DNA of 63,667 nucleotides from Rhodocyclaceae bacterium. GTDB lineage: Bacteria; Pseudomonadota; Gammaproteobacteria; Burkholderiales; Rhodocyclaceae. Shown here one piece after another: positions 7,842-16,630 of this stretch. A model generated the notes under the pieces. It ran no database searches. It had not been told where the DNA came from and worked only from the letters and a program-made list of their open reading frames with translations. A program made the translations under genes and the position numbers. The stretch is taken from contig VIKE01000034.1 of the NCBI GenBank assembly GCA_008080565.1, forward strand, positions 1-63,667. Reading direction: 5' to 3'. Position 1 is the stretch's first letter, and the number at the start of each line of letters is the position of its first letter.

Positions 7842-8419
7842 GGCGCGGCCCCGGGTCGGATGTATAGCCCGCGAACCTGTGATTGCAGGACGAGGGTTGA
7901 GGTGTTGTTGTCAATATGGATGCCGACGCCCTTGACCCAGGATTGCCCCTGGGTTATTTCCACCGGGCTGCCGGTGAAGGCGATGCCGGCGTCGGGCTGG
8001 GCAGTCAGGTCGGGCATGCGGGCAACCATTTCCAGGCGGCCCGGCGTCGCGGCACGGGTGACGCTGACATTGTTCCAGAGAAAGATGGTTTCGCCCTTGG
8101 CGGTGACTTTGGCGTGATCGCCGGTGACCGTGACAGCTGCGCCTTCCGGACGATAGCTGATCAGCGTCGGCGACTTCAGTTCGGAGGTGTCGTCGTCCGG
8201 GTAATGCACGAGATATGGCGCCGTGAGACGGTATTTTATCTGGCCGCTCTGGTCGAAACGACGGACGGTGAAGTTCTCGGCCATGGCGTCCGGATCATGG
8301 CGGAATTTGCCGTCATTGTTCGTTTCGCCACGGTCAACCGTACTTTGCAGCCAAAAACTGAGCCCGGCCAGAATGAGCAGAACGATGACCGGAAAGAGTT
8401 GGCTGGGCCAGTGCTTCAT
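7838..8419 (-). CDS. lptC: LPS export protein LptC
   Basis: A 193-residue bitopic inner-membrane protein: one N-terminal transmembrane helix (residues 8-24) and a periplasmic LptA-like domain. It docks LptA onto the LptB2FG transporter. It is coupled by short overlaps with kdsC upstream and lptA downstream. The dispersed element lies inside the gene at 8328-8357 and encodes WLQSTVDRGE, immediately after the membrane helix. Confidence 0.92.
   Translation of the reverse strand: MKHWPSQLFPVIVLLILAGLSFWLQSTVDRGETNNDGKFRHDPDAMAENFTVRRFDQSGQIKYRLTAPYLVHYPDDDTSELKSPTLISYRPEGAAVTVTGDHAKVTAKGETIFLWNNVSVTRAATPGRLEMVARMPDLTAQPDAGIAFTGSPVEITQGQSWVKGVGIHIDNNTSTLVLQSQVRGLYIRPGAAP
8328..8357 (-). repeat. 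Dispersed GTTGACC element, copy 3 (inside lptC)
   Basis: Read on the minus strand: CAGTTTTTGGCTGCAAAGTA, then CGGTTGACCGTGG. It is in frame with lptC and encodes FWLQSTVDRG, the junction between the membrane helix and the periplasmic domain. Confidence 0.75.
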
Positions 8420-8943
8420 TATGCGTTGAGGTAGGGGGCGAAGGCCGCGTCGAGCTTGCCCTGGGCGGCGAGAAGGAATTCGATGGCTTCGCGGACGGCA
8501 CCTTTGCCGCCGCTCGCTTCGGTCACCAGGTGGGCACGCTCCTTGACGACGGGGCGGGCATTGGCCGGGGCGATGGCCAGGCCGCAGCGGGTCATCGCCG
8601 GCAGGTCGATCAGGTCATCGCCCATGAAGGCGAGCTCCGACCATTGCAGCCCCAGTTGTTCGAGCAGTTGGCCGGAAACGGCACCCTTGTCGCCGACGCC
8701 ATGGAAGACATGCTCGACGCCGAGGTCCTTGGCGCGGCAGTTGACGACGTTCGATGTCCGCCCGGTGATGATCGCCACCTTGATGCCGGCGCGGCGCAGC
8801 AGCACGACGCCAAGGCCATCCTGGACGTTGAAGGTCTTCAGTTCATGGCCGTCATCGGTGTAATGCAGGCCGCCGTCCGTCATCACGCCGTCGATGTCGA
8901 AGGCGACGAGCTTGATGTTGGCGGCGCGGGTGTTGATGTCCAT
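8419..8943 (-). CDS. kdsC: 3-deoxy-D-manno-octulosonate 8-phosphate phosphatase KdsC
   Basis: A 174-residue cap-less HAD phosphatase that hydrolyses Kdo-8-phosphate to Kdo. The nucleophile motif FDIDGVMTDG is at residues 15-24, the second motif is IITGRTS, and MGDDLIDLP carries the metal-binding aspartates. It sits between kdsD and lptC in the usual Kdo/LPS operon. Confidence 0.95.
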   Translation of the reverse strand: MDINTRAANIKLVAFDIDGVMTDGGLHYTDDGHELKTFNVQDGLGVVLLRRAGIKVAIITGRTSNVVNCRAKDLGVEHVFHGVGDKGAVSGQLLEQLGLQWSELAFMGDDLIDLPAMTRCGLAIAPANARPVVKERAHLVTEASGGKGAVREAIEFLLAAQGKLDAAFAPYLNA

Positions 8944-9941
8944 CAGATGACCTTGGCGGTGAAGAGATCGTGCATGTTCAGTGCACCGATCAGGTGATTG
9001 TCGGCATCGACGACGAGCAGGGCATTGATGCGCAGGCGCTCCATCATTTCGACGGCCTCGACGGCAAGGCGGTCAGGACCGATGGTGCGCGGTGCCGCGT
9101 ACATGACCGAGGCGATGTCGCCTTGCTGCAGGTCGACGCGTTTTTCAAAAGAACGACGCAGGTCGCCGTCGGTGAAGATGCCGAGCACGACGTTGGCGGG
9201 ATCGATGATTGCCACCAGCCCCAAGCCGCCCCGCGACATGGCGATGATGGCATCGGTGATCGGTGTGTTGGGCGCGACAGCCGGTACCCGGTCATCGGCG
9301 CGCATGACGTCGCGGACGTGGGTGAGCAGGCGACGACCGAGCGAGCCGCCGGGGTGCGAGCGGGCGAAATCGTCCGGCCCGAAGCCGCGGGCGTCGAGCA
9401 AGGCAACAGCCAGCGCATCGCCCAGCGCCAGGGCTGCCGTCGTGCTGGCCGTCGGGGCGAGGTTGTGCGGGCAGGCTTCCTGGGCAACGCCGGCGTCGAG
9501 GTGAATGTCTGCTTCGCGGGCCAGGGTTGAAGTCGGGGCGCCGGTCATCGAGATGATCTTGGCGCCCTGGCGTTTGAGCGCCGGCAGGATGCTCAGCAGT
9601 TCACCGGACTCGCCGGAATTGGACAGGGCGAGCAGGACGTCGTCGCGGGTGATCATGCCGAGATCGCCGTGGCTGGCTTCGGCCGGATGAACGAAATAAG
9701 CGGGGGTGCCGGTGCTGGCCATGGTGGCGGCGATCTTGCGGGCGATGTGGCCTGATTTGCCCATGCCGCTGACGATCAGGCGGCCATGGCTGTTCAGGAT
9801 CAGCTCGACGGCTCGGGCAAAGTCGCCGTTTATTCGGCTTTTCAGAGCGTCGACCGCAGCAGCCTCGATGCTCAGGGTCTGACGACCCAGTTCCAGAGCG
9901 CGTTCCGGGGAGAAGCGGGCGGTAGATTGGCTTGGGTTCAT
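8943..9941 (-). CDS. kdsD: D-arabinose 5-phosphate isomerase KdsD
   Basis: A 332-residue protein with an N-terminal SIS isomerase domain (about residues 40-180; GMGKSGHIARKIAATMASTG) and two CBS domains (about 205-332). It converts ribulose 5-phosphate to arabinose 5-phosphate, the first step to Kdo. It is the first gene of the minus-strand operon and shares a 52-bp intergenic region with the divergent Kef-type gene. Confidence 0.95.
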   Translation of the reverse strand: MNPSQSTARFSPERALELGRQTLSIEAAAVDALKSRINGDFARAVELILNSHGRLIVSGMGKSGHIARKIAATMASTGTPAYFVHPAEASHGDLGMITRDDVLLALSNSGESGELLSILPALKRQGAKIISMTGAPTSTLAREADIHLDAGVAQEACPHNLAPTASTTAALALGDALAVALLDARGFGPDDFARSHPGGSLGRRLLTHVRDVMRADDRVPAVAPNTPITDAIIAMSRGGLGLVAIIDPANVVLGIFTDGDLRRSFEKRVDLQQGDIASVMYAAPRTIGPDRLAVEAVEMMERLRINALLVVDADNHLIGALNMHDLFTAKVI

Positions 9942-9993
9942 GGGCTTGCTGAGGTTATGATGGCCGAAGTATACCCGACTTCACGCAACGACC

Positions 9994-11955
9994 TTGAGCG
10001 CACTCTCCCTCGTCCTCCTCCTGCTCGGTGCCTCGGTTCTGGCCGTGGTCATCTTCCGTCGTTTCAATTTGCCGCCGGTGCTCGGCTACCTGTTCGTCGG
10101 CAGCGTCATCGGCCCGCATGCGCTGAACCTGATGAACGACGTCTATCGGGCCGAGCATCTCGCCGAATTTGGCGTCGTTTTTCTGATGTTCTCCATCGGT
10201 CTCGAATTCTCGCTGCCCAAGCTGTATGCGATGAAGCGCATCGTTTTCGGCCTGGGCATGCTGCAGGTGATTCTGAGCATGACCCTGATTGCCGGGCTGA
10301 TCATGCTTTTCGGCGTCAGCTGGCAACTGGGCATCGCCCTCGGCGGCGTATTCGCCATGTCTTCGACAGCCGTTCTGACCAAGCTGCTGGTCGAACGCCA
10401 GCAGCTGGATTCGGCACACGGGCGGGAGATCATGGGCGTCCTGCTCTTCCAGGACCTCGCCGTGGTCCCCCTGCTGGTCATCATTCCCTCGCTGACCCAG
10501 CCGCCGGAAAAACTGGCCATGCTGTTGGCGGTGGCATTGTTCAAGGCTGTCGTGGTGCTGGCCGTCATTCTTGTCTTCGGCCAGAAACTGATGCGCAAAT
10601 GGTTCCATTTTGTCGCACGGGCCAAGTCTTCCGAAGTGTTCGTTCTCAACGTGCTGCTGATTACGCTGAGTCTCGCCACCATCACCGAACTGGCGGGGCT
10701 GTCGCTGGCGCTTGGCGCTTTCGTCGCCGGCATGCTGATTTCGGAAACCGAATACAAAATGCAGGTGGAAGAAGACATCAAACCCTTCCGCGATGTGCTG
10801 ATGGGACTCTTCTTCGTCACCATCGGCGTTAAACTCGATCTGCATATCCTGGTCGGGCTGTGGTGGCAGGTCTTGCTGGCGCTGCTTGCCTTGTTGCTGA
10901 TCAAGTCGCTGGTTGTCGGCCTGCTCTCATGGCGACTGGGCTCTTCGCCGGGCAATGCGATCCGCTCCGGCTTGTGGCTGTGCGCGGGTGGTGAATTCGG
11001 CTTCGTGCTGCTTGGCGAAATCATCAACATGCCCCGGGAAATCCAGCAGGTCGCGTTGACCGTGCTCGTCCTCTCCATGCTGATCGCGCCGTTCATCGTC
11101 CAGTACAGCGAGCGGATCGTCGTGCGCTTCGTCGCCAGCGAATGGATGATGCGCTCGATGCAATTGACCAGGATCGCCGCTCAGTCCATGGGTGCCGAAA
11201 AACACGTGATCCTCTGCGGTTTCGGCCGGAGCGGGCAGTACCTTGCCCGTTTTTTGAATCAGGAAAGCATCGCCTATGTCGCCCTCGACCTCGATCCGGA
11301 CCGTGTCCGGGAGGCAGCGGCTGGCGGGGAAAACGTCGTTTATGGCGACGTCGGCAGGAAAGAAGCCTTGATGGCTGCCGGCCTGATGCGGGCCAGCGTG
11401 GTGATCGTCACCGTCAGCGACACCCAGTTGGCCGAGAAGGTCCTGCATCACGTTCAGGAATCACGTCCTGACCTGCCGGTGGTTGTTCGCACTTTTGATG
11501 AGCGCGATATGGACCGTCTGACCCGGGCGGGGGCTGCGGAAGTTGTCCCGGAAGTGCTGGAAGCCAGTCTGATGCTTGCTTCTCATGCCTTGGTGCTGGT
11601 TGGTGTTCCGGTCAACCGGGTGCTCAAGCGTATTCGTCAGACACGCTCCCAGCGTTATAGCCTGTTGCGCGGTTTTTATCGCGGCATATCGGACCGCGAT
11701 CACGACGACGATGATGAGCATCACCCGCGTCTTCACTCCGTTCTGCTGGCTTCCGGCGCGGCCGGTATTGGGCAGACGCTGGATCGCCTGAACCTGGACG
11801 CGTTCGGGTGCGAAGTCAGTGCCATTCGCCGGCGCGGTATTCGCGCCCTGGAGCCGGCGCCGGAAACGCGTTTGGAGGAAGGCGATGTCGTCGTCGTCCT
11901 TGGCCTGCCAGAGGCCGTTACAGCAGCAGAGGAGCGCTTGCTGCAAGGCTGGTAA
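9994..11955 (+). CDS. Kef-type (CPA2) monovalent cation:proton antiporter
   Basis: A 653-residue membrane protein: about 12 transmembrane helices in residues 1-380 (Na+/H+ exchanger fold), then a TrkA-N NAD-binding domain with CGFGRSGQ near 407 and a C-terminal TrkA-C domain. This matches KefB/KefC-type potassium efflux systems; ion specificity and glutathione control are not shown. The start is TTG, the only start codon in frame between the upstream stop at 9958-9960 and the first membrane helix. It is divergent from kdsD. Confidence 0.92.
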   Translation: MSALSLVLLLLGASVLAVVIFRRFNLPPVLGYLFVGSVIGPHALNLMNDVYRAEHLAEFGVVFLMFSIGLEFSLPKLYAMKRIVFGLGMLQVILSMTLIAGLIMLFGVSWQLGIALGGVFAMSSTAVLTKLLVERQQLDSAHGREIMGVLLFQDLAVVPLLVIIPSLTQPPEKLAMLLAVALFKAVVVLAVILVFGQKLMRKWFHFVARAKSSEVFVLNVLLITLSLATITELAGLSLALGAFVAGMLISETEYKMQVEEDIKPFRDVLMGLFFVTIGVKLDLHILVGLWWQVLLALLALLLIKSLVVGLLSWRLGSSPGNAIRSGLWLCAGGEFGFVLLGEIINMPREIQQVALTVLVLSMLIAPFIVQYSERIVVRFVASEWMMRSMQLTRIAAQSMGAEKHVILCGFGRSGQYLARFLNQESIAYVALDLDPDRVREAAAGGENVVYGDVGRKEALMAAGLMRASVVIVTVSDTQLAEKVLHHVQESRPDLPVVVRTFDERDMDRLTRAGAAEVVPEVLEASLMLASHALVLVGVPVNRVLKRIRQTRSQRYSLLRGFYRGISDRDHDDDDEHHPRLHSVLLASGAAGIGQTLDRLNLDAFGCEVSAIRRRGIRALEPAPETRLEEGDVVVVLGLPEAVTAAEERLLQGW

Positions 11956-11970
11956 GGGCGCCTCCCCGCC

Positions 11971-12007
11971 ATTTCAGTTTTGGCCGATTTTTCCGGTTCA
12001 CCGTGGG
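11971..12007 (+). repeat. Dispersed GTTGACC element, copy 4 (intergenic)
   Basis: ATTTCAGTTTTGGCCGA, then TTTTTCCGGTTCACCGTGG (one change in the core). It lies between the Kef-type gene and the terminator at 12027. Confidence 0.85.
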
Positions 12008-12026
12008 ATTCACCCGGGAAAAGAAA

Positions 12027-12046
12027 AAGCCCGCCGAAGCGGGCTT
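12027..12046 (-). terminator. Terminator of the prepilin gene
   Basis: Stem AAGCCCGC/GCGGGCTT with loop CGAA. On the minus strand it runs into TTTTTCTTTTCCC, 20 bases past the prepilin stop. It may also act weakly for the converging Kef-type gene. Confidence 0.75.
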
Positions 12047-12066
12047 GAGCTCCGATTGACCGTCCC

Positions 12067-12762
12067 TTACAGGCTGGCGCAGACCGTATATTGCTGGCCA
12101 TCGACAACGGCGGCGGTGGCAGTGGCTGCTGCGCCGCGAGCTGAACCCATCGGGACGGCCTGTACCGACCCGCCTGCCGTGTTGCCGTCATCCATCGTCG
12201 TGTCGATTTGCCGAACGTAACGACCCAGGATGCCATCGGAACAGACGAAAACGGCGCCGCGCATGCCTGCGATGTAAGGTGCGGCCACGCCAGCGCCATT
12301 GATGCCACTTTCGATGCCGATGAACCCGCCATCAGCGTTGCGCGGACGGTAATTCTGGTCGCCGGTATTGGTTGCGCCGGTGGCCAGGTTGGCCAGGCGG
12401 ACATGCTGCCAGAAGACGAACGTTTCATCAGTGACAGCGGCGGCATTCCAGTTGCCGTCGATACGACCGTTGTTGCTGACGCACTGGCCGGCGGCAGCAG
12501 CAGGAGCACAAGCCGTCGCGCCAGCTGCGGCGCCGAACGCATCAGTCAGCTGTGCCTGGGTCTGGTCTCCGGGGAAGCTCTTGAAGCGATCCTGATAGCC
12601 ATAAACTAGGGCTGAAGTCGTCCTGAAATCATTCACCATGTTTTTGACTTTTGCGCTGTTGATCAGCTCCTGCCCCTTGAGCACACCGCCCAGCAGTAGC
12701 CCGATAATGACAAGAACAATGGCAATTTCGACGAGGGTAAAGCCTTTTTGTTGGTATTTCAT
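12067..12762 (-). CDS. Type IV prepilin-like protein (MSHA major pilin candidate)
   Basis: A 231-residue prepilin. The leader MKYQQKG is followed by FTLVEIAIVLVIIGLLLGG, a classic prepilin-peptidase site with Glu5 and methylated Phe1. The start at 12762 is preferred over 12774 because GGAG lies 6 bases before it. The C-terminal domain is Gly/Ala-rich with few cysteines. It has its own sigma-54-type promoter (12796-12809) and its own terminator, as expected for a highly expressed major subunit. It is divergent from a histidine kinase gene and belongs with the MSHA-like assembly genes at 15940-30569; the assignment as major pilin is inference. Confidence 0.85.
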   Translation of the reverse strand: MKYQQKGFTLVEIAIVLVIIGLLLGGVLKGQELINSAKVKNMVNDFRTTSALVYGYQDRFKSFPGDQTQAQLTDAFGAAAGATACAPAAAAGQCVSNNGRIDGNWNAAAVTDETFVFWQHVRLANLATGATNTGDQNYRPRNADGGFIGIESGINGAGVAAPYIAGMRGAVFVCSDGILGRYVRQIDTTMDDGNTAGGSVQAVPMGSARGAAATATAAVVDGQQYTVCASL

Positions 12763-12795
12763 GGCATTCTCCAATTGAATTCTGGTTAATCATCC

Positions 12796-12809
12796 GCAAA
12801 TTTCGTGCC
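12796..12809 (-). promoter_or_regulatory. Sigma-54 promoter upstream of the prepilin gene
   Basis: On the minus strand AGGCACGAAATTTGCGG contains GG-N10-GC with the conserved GGCAC and TTGC blocks of -24/-12 promoters. The predicted start is about 22 bases before the prepilin ATG. The NtrC-type activator encoded at 29142-30569 is the obvious candidate regulator. Confidence 0.7.
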
Positions 12810-12890
12810 TATGCGTTTTGGCGTATATTTGGCAACTCTTTACAATTGGCTGGGCAATAAGTGTCGAGATATGGACAGGTTGTCTGAAAT

Positions 12891-14573
12891 ATGAACACCG
12901 GGATCGTTGGCCAAATTGCCAGCCGCCTGGCTGCCTGGCCGCATTTTCTGCTAGCAACCCATTTGTTGATGCTTCACGCACTGGCGTTTGGCGGGTGGAA
13001 GATTCCTGCTGTTCGTTTGCTATGGGTGGTTGCTCTCGGCCTTTTCCTGATTTGGCAGCCCTTTGTCGCCGGCGAGCGCCGGATCGAATTGCGGCAAGGG
13101 ATCGTGTTGCTCGGCGTGGTTCTGGGATCTACGCTCTTGCTCGGTCCGTGGCTGTTATTGATCTGGTGCGGAGCGCTCGCGGCAGCCATTGGTGGGCGAG
13201 TGCTGGGGACCGAAAGATCTGGCGAGCGCTCAGGCTATCTTCTGGCTTTCGGATATCTGGTCGGTATCACTGTCCTGGGTGCGATACCGGAAATTTCGCC
13301 GGCGGTAGCCATCGATCCGGTTTTGCGCGGATCACTTGCCCGTTTCATGCCGATATTTCTCCCCTTTCTGCTTGTTTTTCCGGCTCGGGCGCCGCAGCGT
13401 AAATCTGGCGAAGCCTTTGATCTGTTCTATGGGGTCATGGTTTTTCTTGTCCTCGCCGTTTTTGTGCTGGGGGCACTGGCTTACATGCTGGTTGGCGGGG
13501 CTGGCTATGTCGAAGCCTTGTTCAAGACTTCGCTGGCTGTTGCCGGGGCGTTGCTGGTCGTGGCTTGGGCATGGAACCCGCGTGGCGGTTTTTCCGGCAT
13601 CGGTTCGGCGATTTCACGTTATATGTTGTCGCTTGGTATGCCGCTTGAGCAGTGGCTCGTTCAACTTTCGGAGGAGAGTGAGCGATATACCGATCCGGCG
13701 CTGTTTCTCGATGCGGTGATGCTGCGTTTGCAAGGTATTCCGTGGATTGTCGGTGTTTCCTGGCGGGCCGGAGAGCGGGCCGGACAGTCCGGCGAGCAGA
13801 GCCCATATGCCCACACTAGCCAAGCGAACGAACTGACGCTGTCGGTCCATTTTCATCACTCGCCTTCACCAGCCATGCGTTGGCATGTCGAGTGGCTGCT
13901 CCGCCTTGCTGTCGAGTTTTACCTGGTCAAGTTGCAGACGCACCGGTTGCAGCGCATGGGTTATGTTCAGGCCATTTATGAAACCGGCGCGCGGGTGACG
14001 CATGACGTGAAGAATCTGCTCCAGTCTCTGCAAGTGCTTTGCTATGCGGCGAATCAGCCAGGTGATCCGGCCGAGGTGGCGGCTTTGCTCGGCCGACAGC
14101 TACCGCAAATTGCAGACCGCTTGAAAGCGACGCTGGATAAACTGCAGTCACCGCAAATCGAGCGTCTGGAGATGGTTGGCGCCAACGAATGGTGGCGCCA
14201 GTTTAAGGAGCGCAACGGACATTTGGAGGTCGATTGGCAGGGCGAAGCCACTGCCGGTCAGTTCTTGCCCGGCCCGCTGTTCGACAGCGTGGCAGAAAAC
14301 CTGTTGCAGAACGCGTTGGCCAAACGTTTACGCCAACCGGGTCTGAGGATCAGCGTACTTTTTGCTGATGGCAGCCTGACAGTCTCGGATGATGGTCAGC
14401 CTATTGACCCCACTGTGGCCGGCGCCTTGTTAAAAGAGCCGGTTAAATCCGAAGACGGCCTGGGAATCGGTTTGTATCATGCAGCCCGGCAGGCTGACGG
14501 GGTGGGTTATTCACTGGTCCTGGCTGAAAATCGACCGGGGTGCGTGGCATTCACCCTGTCGATCCGCCGATAG
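12891..14573 (+). CDS. Membrane-bound sensor histidine kinase
   Basis: A 560-residue kinase with about seven or eight transmembrane helices in residues 1-230, a cytoplasmic linker, a phospho-acceptor box THDVKNLLQS near residue 370 and an ATPase domain with ENLLQNAL (about 468), a D-x-G box (VSDDG) and GLGIGLY. The HDVKNLL form resembles PrsK-type kinases that pair with NtrC-type regulators; a partner of that kind is encoded at 29142-30569. The gene is divergent from the prepilin gene and its 3' end overlaps the cyclase gene tail-to-tail by 23 bp. Confidence 0.88.
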   Translation: MNTGIVGQIASRLAAWPHFLLATHLLMLHALAFGGWKIPAVRLLWVVALGLFLIWQPFVAGERRIELRQGIVLLGVVLGSTLLLGPWLLLIWCGALAAAIGGRVLGTERSGERSGYLLAFGYLVGITVLGAIPEISPAVAIDPVLRGSLARFMPIFLPFLLVFPARAPQRKSGEAFDLFYGVMVFLVLAVFVLGALAYMLVGGAGYVEALFKTSLAVAGALLVVAWAWNPRGGFSGIGSAISRYMLSLGMPLEQWLVQLSEESERYTDPALFLDAVMLRLQGIPWIVGVSWRAGERAGQSGEQSPYAHTSQANELTLSVHFHHSPSPAMRWHVEWLLRLAVEFYLVKLQTHRLQRMGYVQAIYETGARVTHDVKNLLQSLQVLCYAANQPGDPAEVAALLGRQLPQIADRLKATLDKLQSPQIERLEMVGANEWWRQFKERNGHLEVDWQGEATAGQFLPGPLFDSVAENLLQNALAKRLRQPGLRISVLFADGSLTVSDDGQPIDPTVAGALLKEPVKSEDGLGIGLYHAARQADGVGYSLVLAENRPGCVAFTLSIRR

Positions 14574-15843
14574 GTTGTTGCGCCCGTAAGCCGTTCAGGC
14601 GATAAACGACGGTATTGCCTTTGCCCTTGAGATAGAGCGTCTGTGGGTCATCGAAAGAAAAATGCTGGGCCAGGCGCAGGTGGGTAGTTGCATCAACATG
14701 GATCATCCCCGGGGTGCCTTCGCTGGTGATCCGACTGGCCAGATTGACGGTGTCGCCCCACAGGTCGTAGATGAACTTCTTCTTGCCGACGACACCGGCA
14801 ACGACCGGCCCGGTGCCGATGCCGATACGAACGTCAAGATGCATGTCGTTGACCGTGAAGTCCCGATGCAGCAGGTCGCGCATGGCGACTGCCAGTTCAG
14901 CGATGGATCGGGTGTAGTTGGTCTGCTCGTTGTTGAGGCCGCCGGCAACCATGTAAGCATCGCCAATGGTCTTGATTTTCTCCATGCCATATTGCTCGGC
15001 CAATTCGTCGAAAGACGAGAAAATCCGGTTGAGCATGGCAAAAACCTGCTGTGGCGTCAGCCCTTCGGCGATCCGAGTGAAATTGACGATATCGACGAAC
15101 ATGATCGTGACGTCGGCAAAGCCGTCGGCGATGGCCTGGCTGTCGCGTTTCAGCCGTTCGGCGATTGGGCCGGGCAGGATGTTGAGTAGCAGTCGCTCGG
15201 AACGCTCCTGCTCGTCCTGCAGCAGTCGATGCGTTTCTTCAAGGCTGGCTTGCGTCTTGGCTTTTTCCTGAACTGCGTAGCGCAACAGCAGGTAGACGAT
15301 GCTGGAGATGGCGGCAAAATTCAGCGCGAAGAAAAAGACGCTGGTTCGTATCGATATCCTGGGGGCATTGCTGGCCAGGCTATCTGCCAGAAAATAGTCA
15401 AAAAAGCCGGATAGTGCCGTCAGGAAAATGTAGGCGATGAACCAAGCGAGCGATTCGCGAACGCCGAAAAACAGGACGGCCCCGATCGGGGCGAGCAACC
15501 CCCACAGGCTGGTGCCGCTGGCCGTGATGAAGTTGCCGATACTCCATTGCACGGCAAACGGTGCGAATAGGAAGAGGGCCAGTTGCGAATAGCGAAATAG
15601 ATCGAAATTGCCGCTGCGAAAGTAGTAAAGCAGGTTACCGACCAGCAGCAATTGGAAAACGAAGGGCGCATTCGCTGAAAACTGCGGCCCCATCTGACCA
15701 TACAGGAACAGCCAGAGCATCGAGCCGGTGCACACCAGGCCGGTGGCAAAAACCAGCAACGACTTTTTCAGGCGCGTCTCGGCGTCGTCTTCGGGGCGAA
15801 CGCCGCCGGTGCGCAGGGCAACAAGAAATGGTTGGCGATTCAC
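14551..15843 (-). CDS. Class III adenylate cyclase, membrane-bound
   Basis: A 430-residue protein: about six transmembrane helices (residues 28-195), a short coiled coil (200-225) and a class III cyclase domain. The metal-binding aspartates lie in FVDIVNFT (near 249) and IGDAYM (near 293). The Lys in EKIKTIGDAYM and the Asp in YDLWGD are the residues that select adenine in known cyclases, so cAMP rather than cGMP is predicted. It lies inside the pilus locus, downstream of the prepilin at 15940-16623. Confidence 0.9.
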   Translation of the reverse strand: MNRQPFLVALRTGGVRPEDDAETRLKKSLLVFATGLVCTGSMLWLFLYGQMGPQFSANAPFVFQLLLVGNLLYYFRSGNFDLFRYSQLALFLFAPFAVQWSIGNFITASGTSLWGLLAPIGAVLFFGVRESLAWFIAYIFLTALSGFFDYFLADSLASNAPRISIRTSVFFFALNFAAISSIVYLLLRYAVQEKAKTQASLEETHRLLQDEQERSERLLLNILPGPIAERLKRDSQAIADGFADVTIMFVDIVNFTRIAEGLTPQQVFAMLNRIFSSFDELAEQYGMEKIKTIGDAYMVAGGLNNEQTNYTRSIAELAVAMRDLLHRDFTVNDMHLDVRIGIGTGPVVAGVVGKKKFIYDLWGDTVNLASRITSEGTPGMIHVDATTHLRLAQHFSFDDPQTLYLKGKGNTVVYRLNGLRAQQPIGGSTG

Positions 15844-15939
15844 GGAGGCGCTTTGATGGAGACAGGAATGTCCGAGAGGTTCAGTTTGGCAGTCGGCCTG
15901 CCCCCGGTCAATATGCTGAACGGCTTGCTTGAGTGAGAC

Positions 15940-16623
15940 CTACGGGAGTTTTCCGACGGCAACCATGCGCGACTTGAGCACGGTGGGGATGATCCAGGTG
16001 ACGAGATCGTCGAAACTGTCGGTGGGGGTGTGGGCGATGAAGGTCAGATCGGCGTCGGCATTTTCTGCTTCGTCGCCAGCGGCTCCGGGAATCTGGAGAC
16101 CGGAGCTTTGATAGCCGCCAACCCCTCGGCTACCGTGGCTAACGACGACTGCTGGCAGGGCTGAGGCGATGTCGTAGCCTGATGCAACGGCATCCTTGAT
16201 GTTGGCGTTGCCGACTGTGTCGAGTGTGAAGCTGGCAAGCGCGCCGGCGGGGAGCGCTGCTGAAAACTGGTTTTGCGCATAGTAGGTCAGGCGCTGGCCC
16301 CATGGGTCGGTTTCCGGCAAGCCAAGCGTTGTCCACGGCAGTACGCCATGTTCGGCCGTACAGTTTTCCTTGCCGGCGTTGGCATCCGTGTTGGCCAGCG
16401 TCGCGGAGGCCGGGCAGGGGAGTCGCCCGTTGCTGATGGCGAATCCGAGCAGAGCTTCCTTGGCACTGTCGAGCTGGCGTTGTGCTTCCTGATAGTTGTT
16501 TGCGTCGCGCTGGGCAGAGAGACCAAGCATCAATCCGCCGGAAAGAAGGGCGATGATAACCAGCACAACGGTCAGTTCGACCAGTGAGAAACCTTGTTGG
16601 ACATAGTGGTGCTTGGGCGTCAT
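15940..16623 (-). CDS. Prepilin with LPCP/LPW domain (minor pilin)
   Basis: A 228-residue prepilin. The start at 16623 places the leader MTPKHHYVQQG directly before FSLVELTVVLVIIALLSGG; the longer frame upstream encodes no family sequence. After the N-terminal helix come GRLPCP (67-71) and GVLPWTTLGLPE (93-104), a motif pair shared with the 869-residue protein encoded 7 bases upstream. It is the last gene of the minus-strand MSHA-like operon and is probably a minor pilin or pilus-tip component. Confidence 0.85.
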   Translation of the reverse strand: MTPKHHYVQQGFSLVELTVVLVIIALLSGGLMLGLSAQRDANNYQEAQRQLDSAKEALLGFAISNGRLPCPASATLANTDANAGKENCTAEHGVLPWTTLGLPETDPWGQRLTYYAQNQFSAALPAGALASFTLDTVGNANIKDAVASGYDIASALPAVVVSHGSRGVGGYQSSGLQIPGAAGDEAENADADLTFIAHTPTDSFDDLVTWIIPTVLKSRMVAVGKLP

Positions 16624-16630
16624 CGGTTCT

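Noticed and set aside
11605..11625. Possible element core (CCGGTCAACCGGG) in the Kef-type gene
   Set aside because: The core-like palindrome is present, but the flanks and AT arm do not match and VPVNRVLKRI looks like ordinary family sequence.
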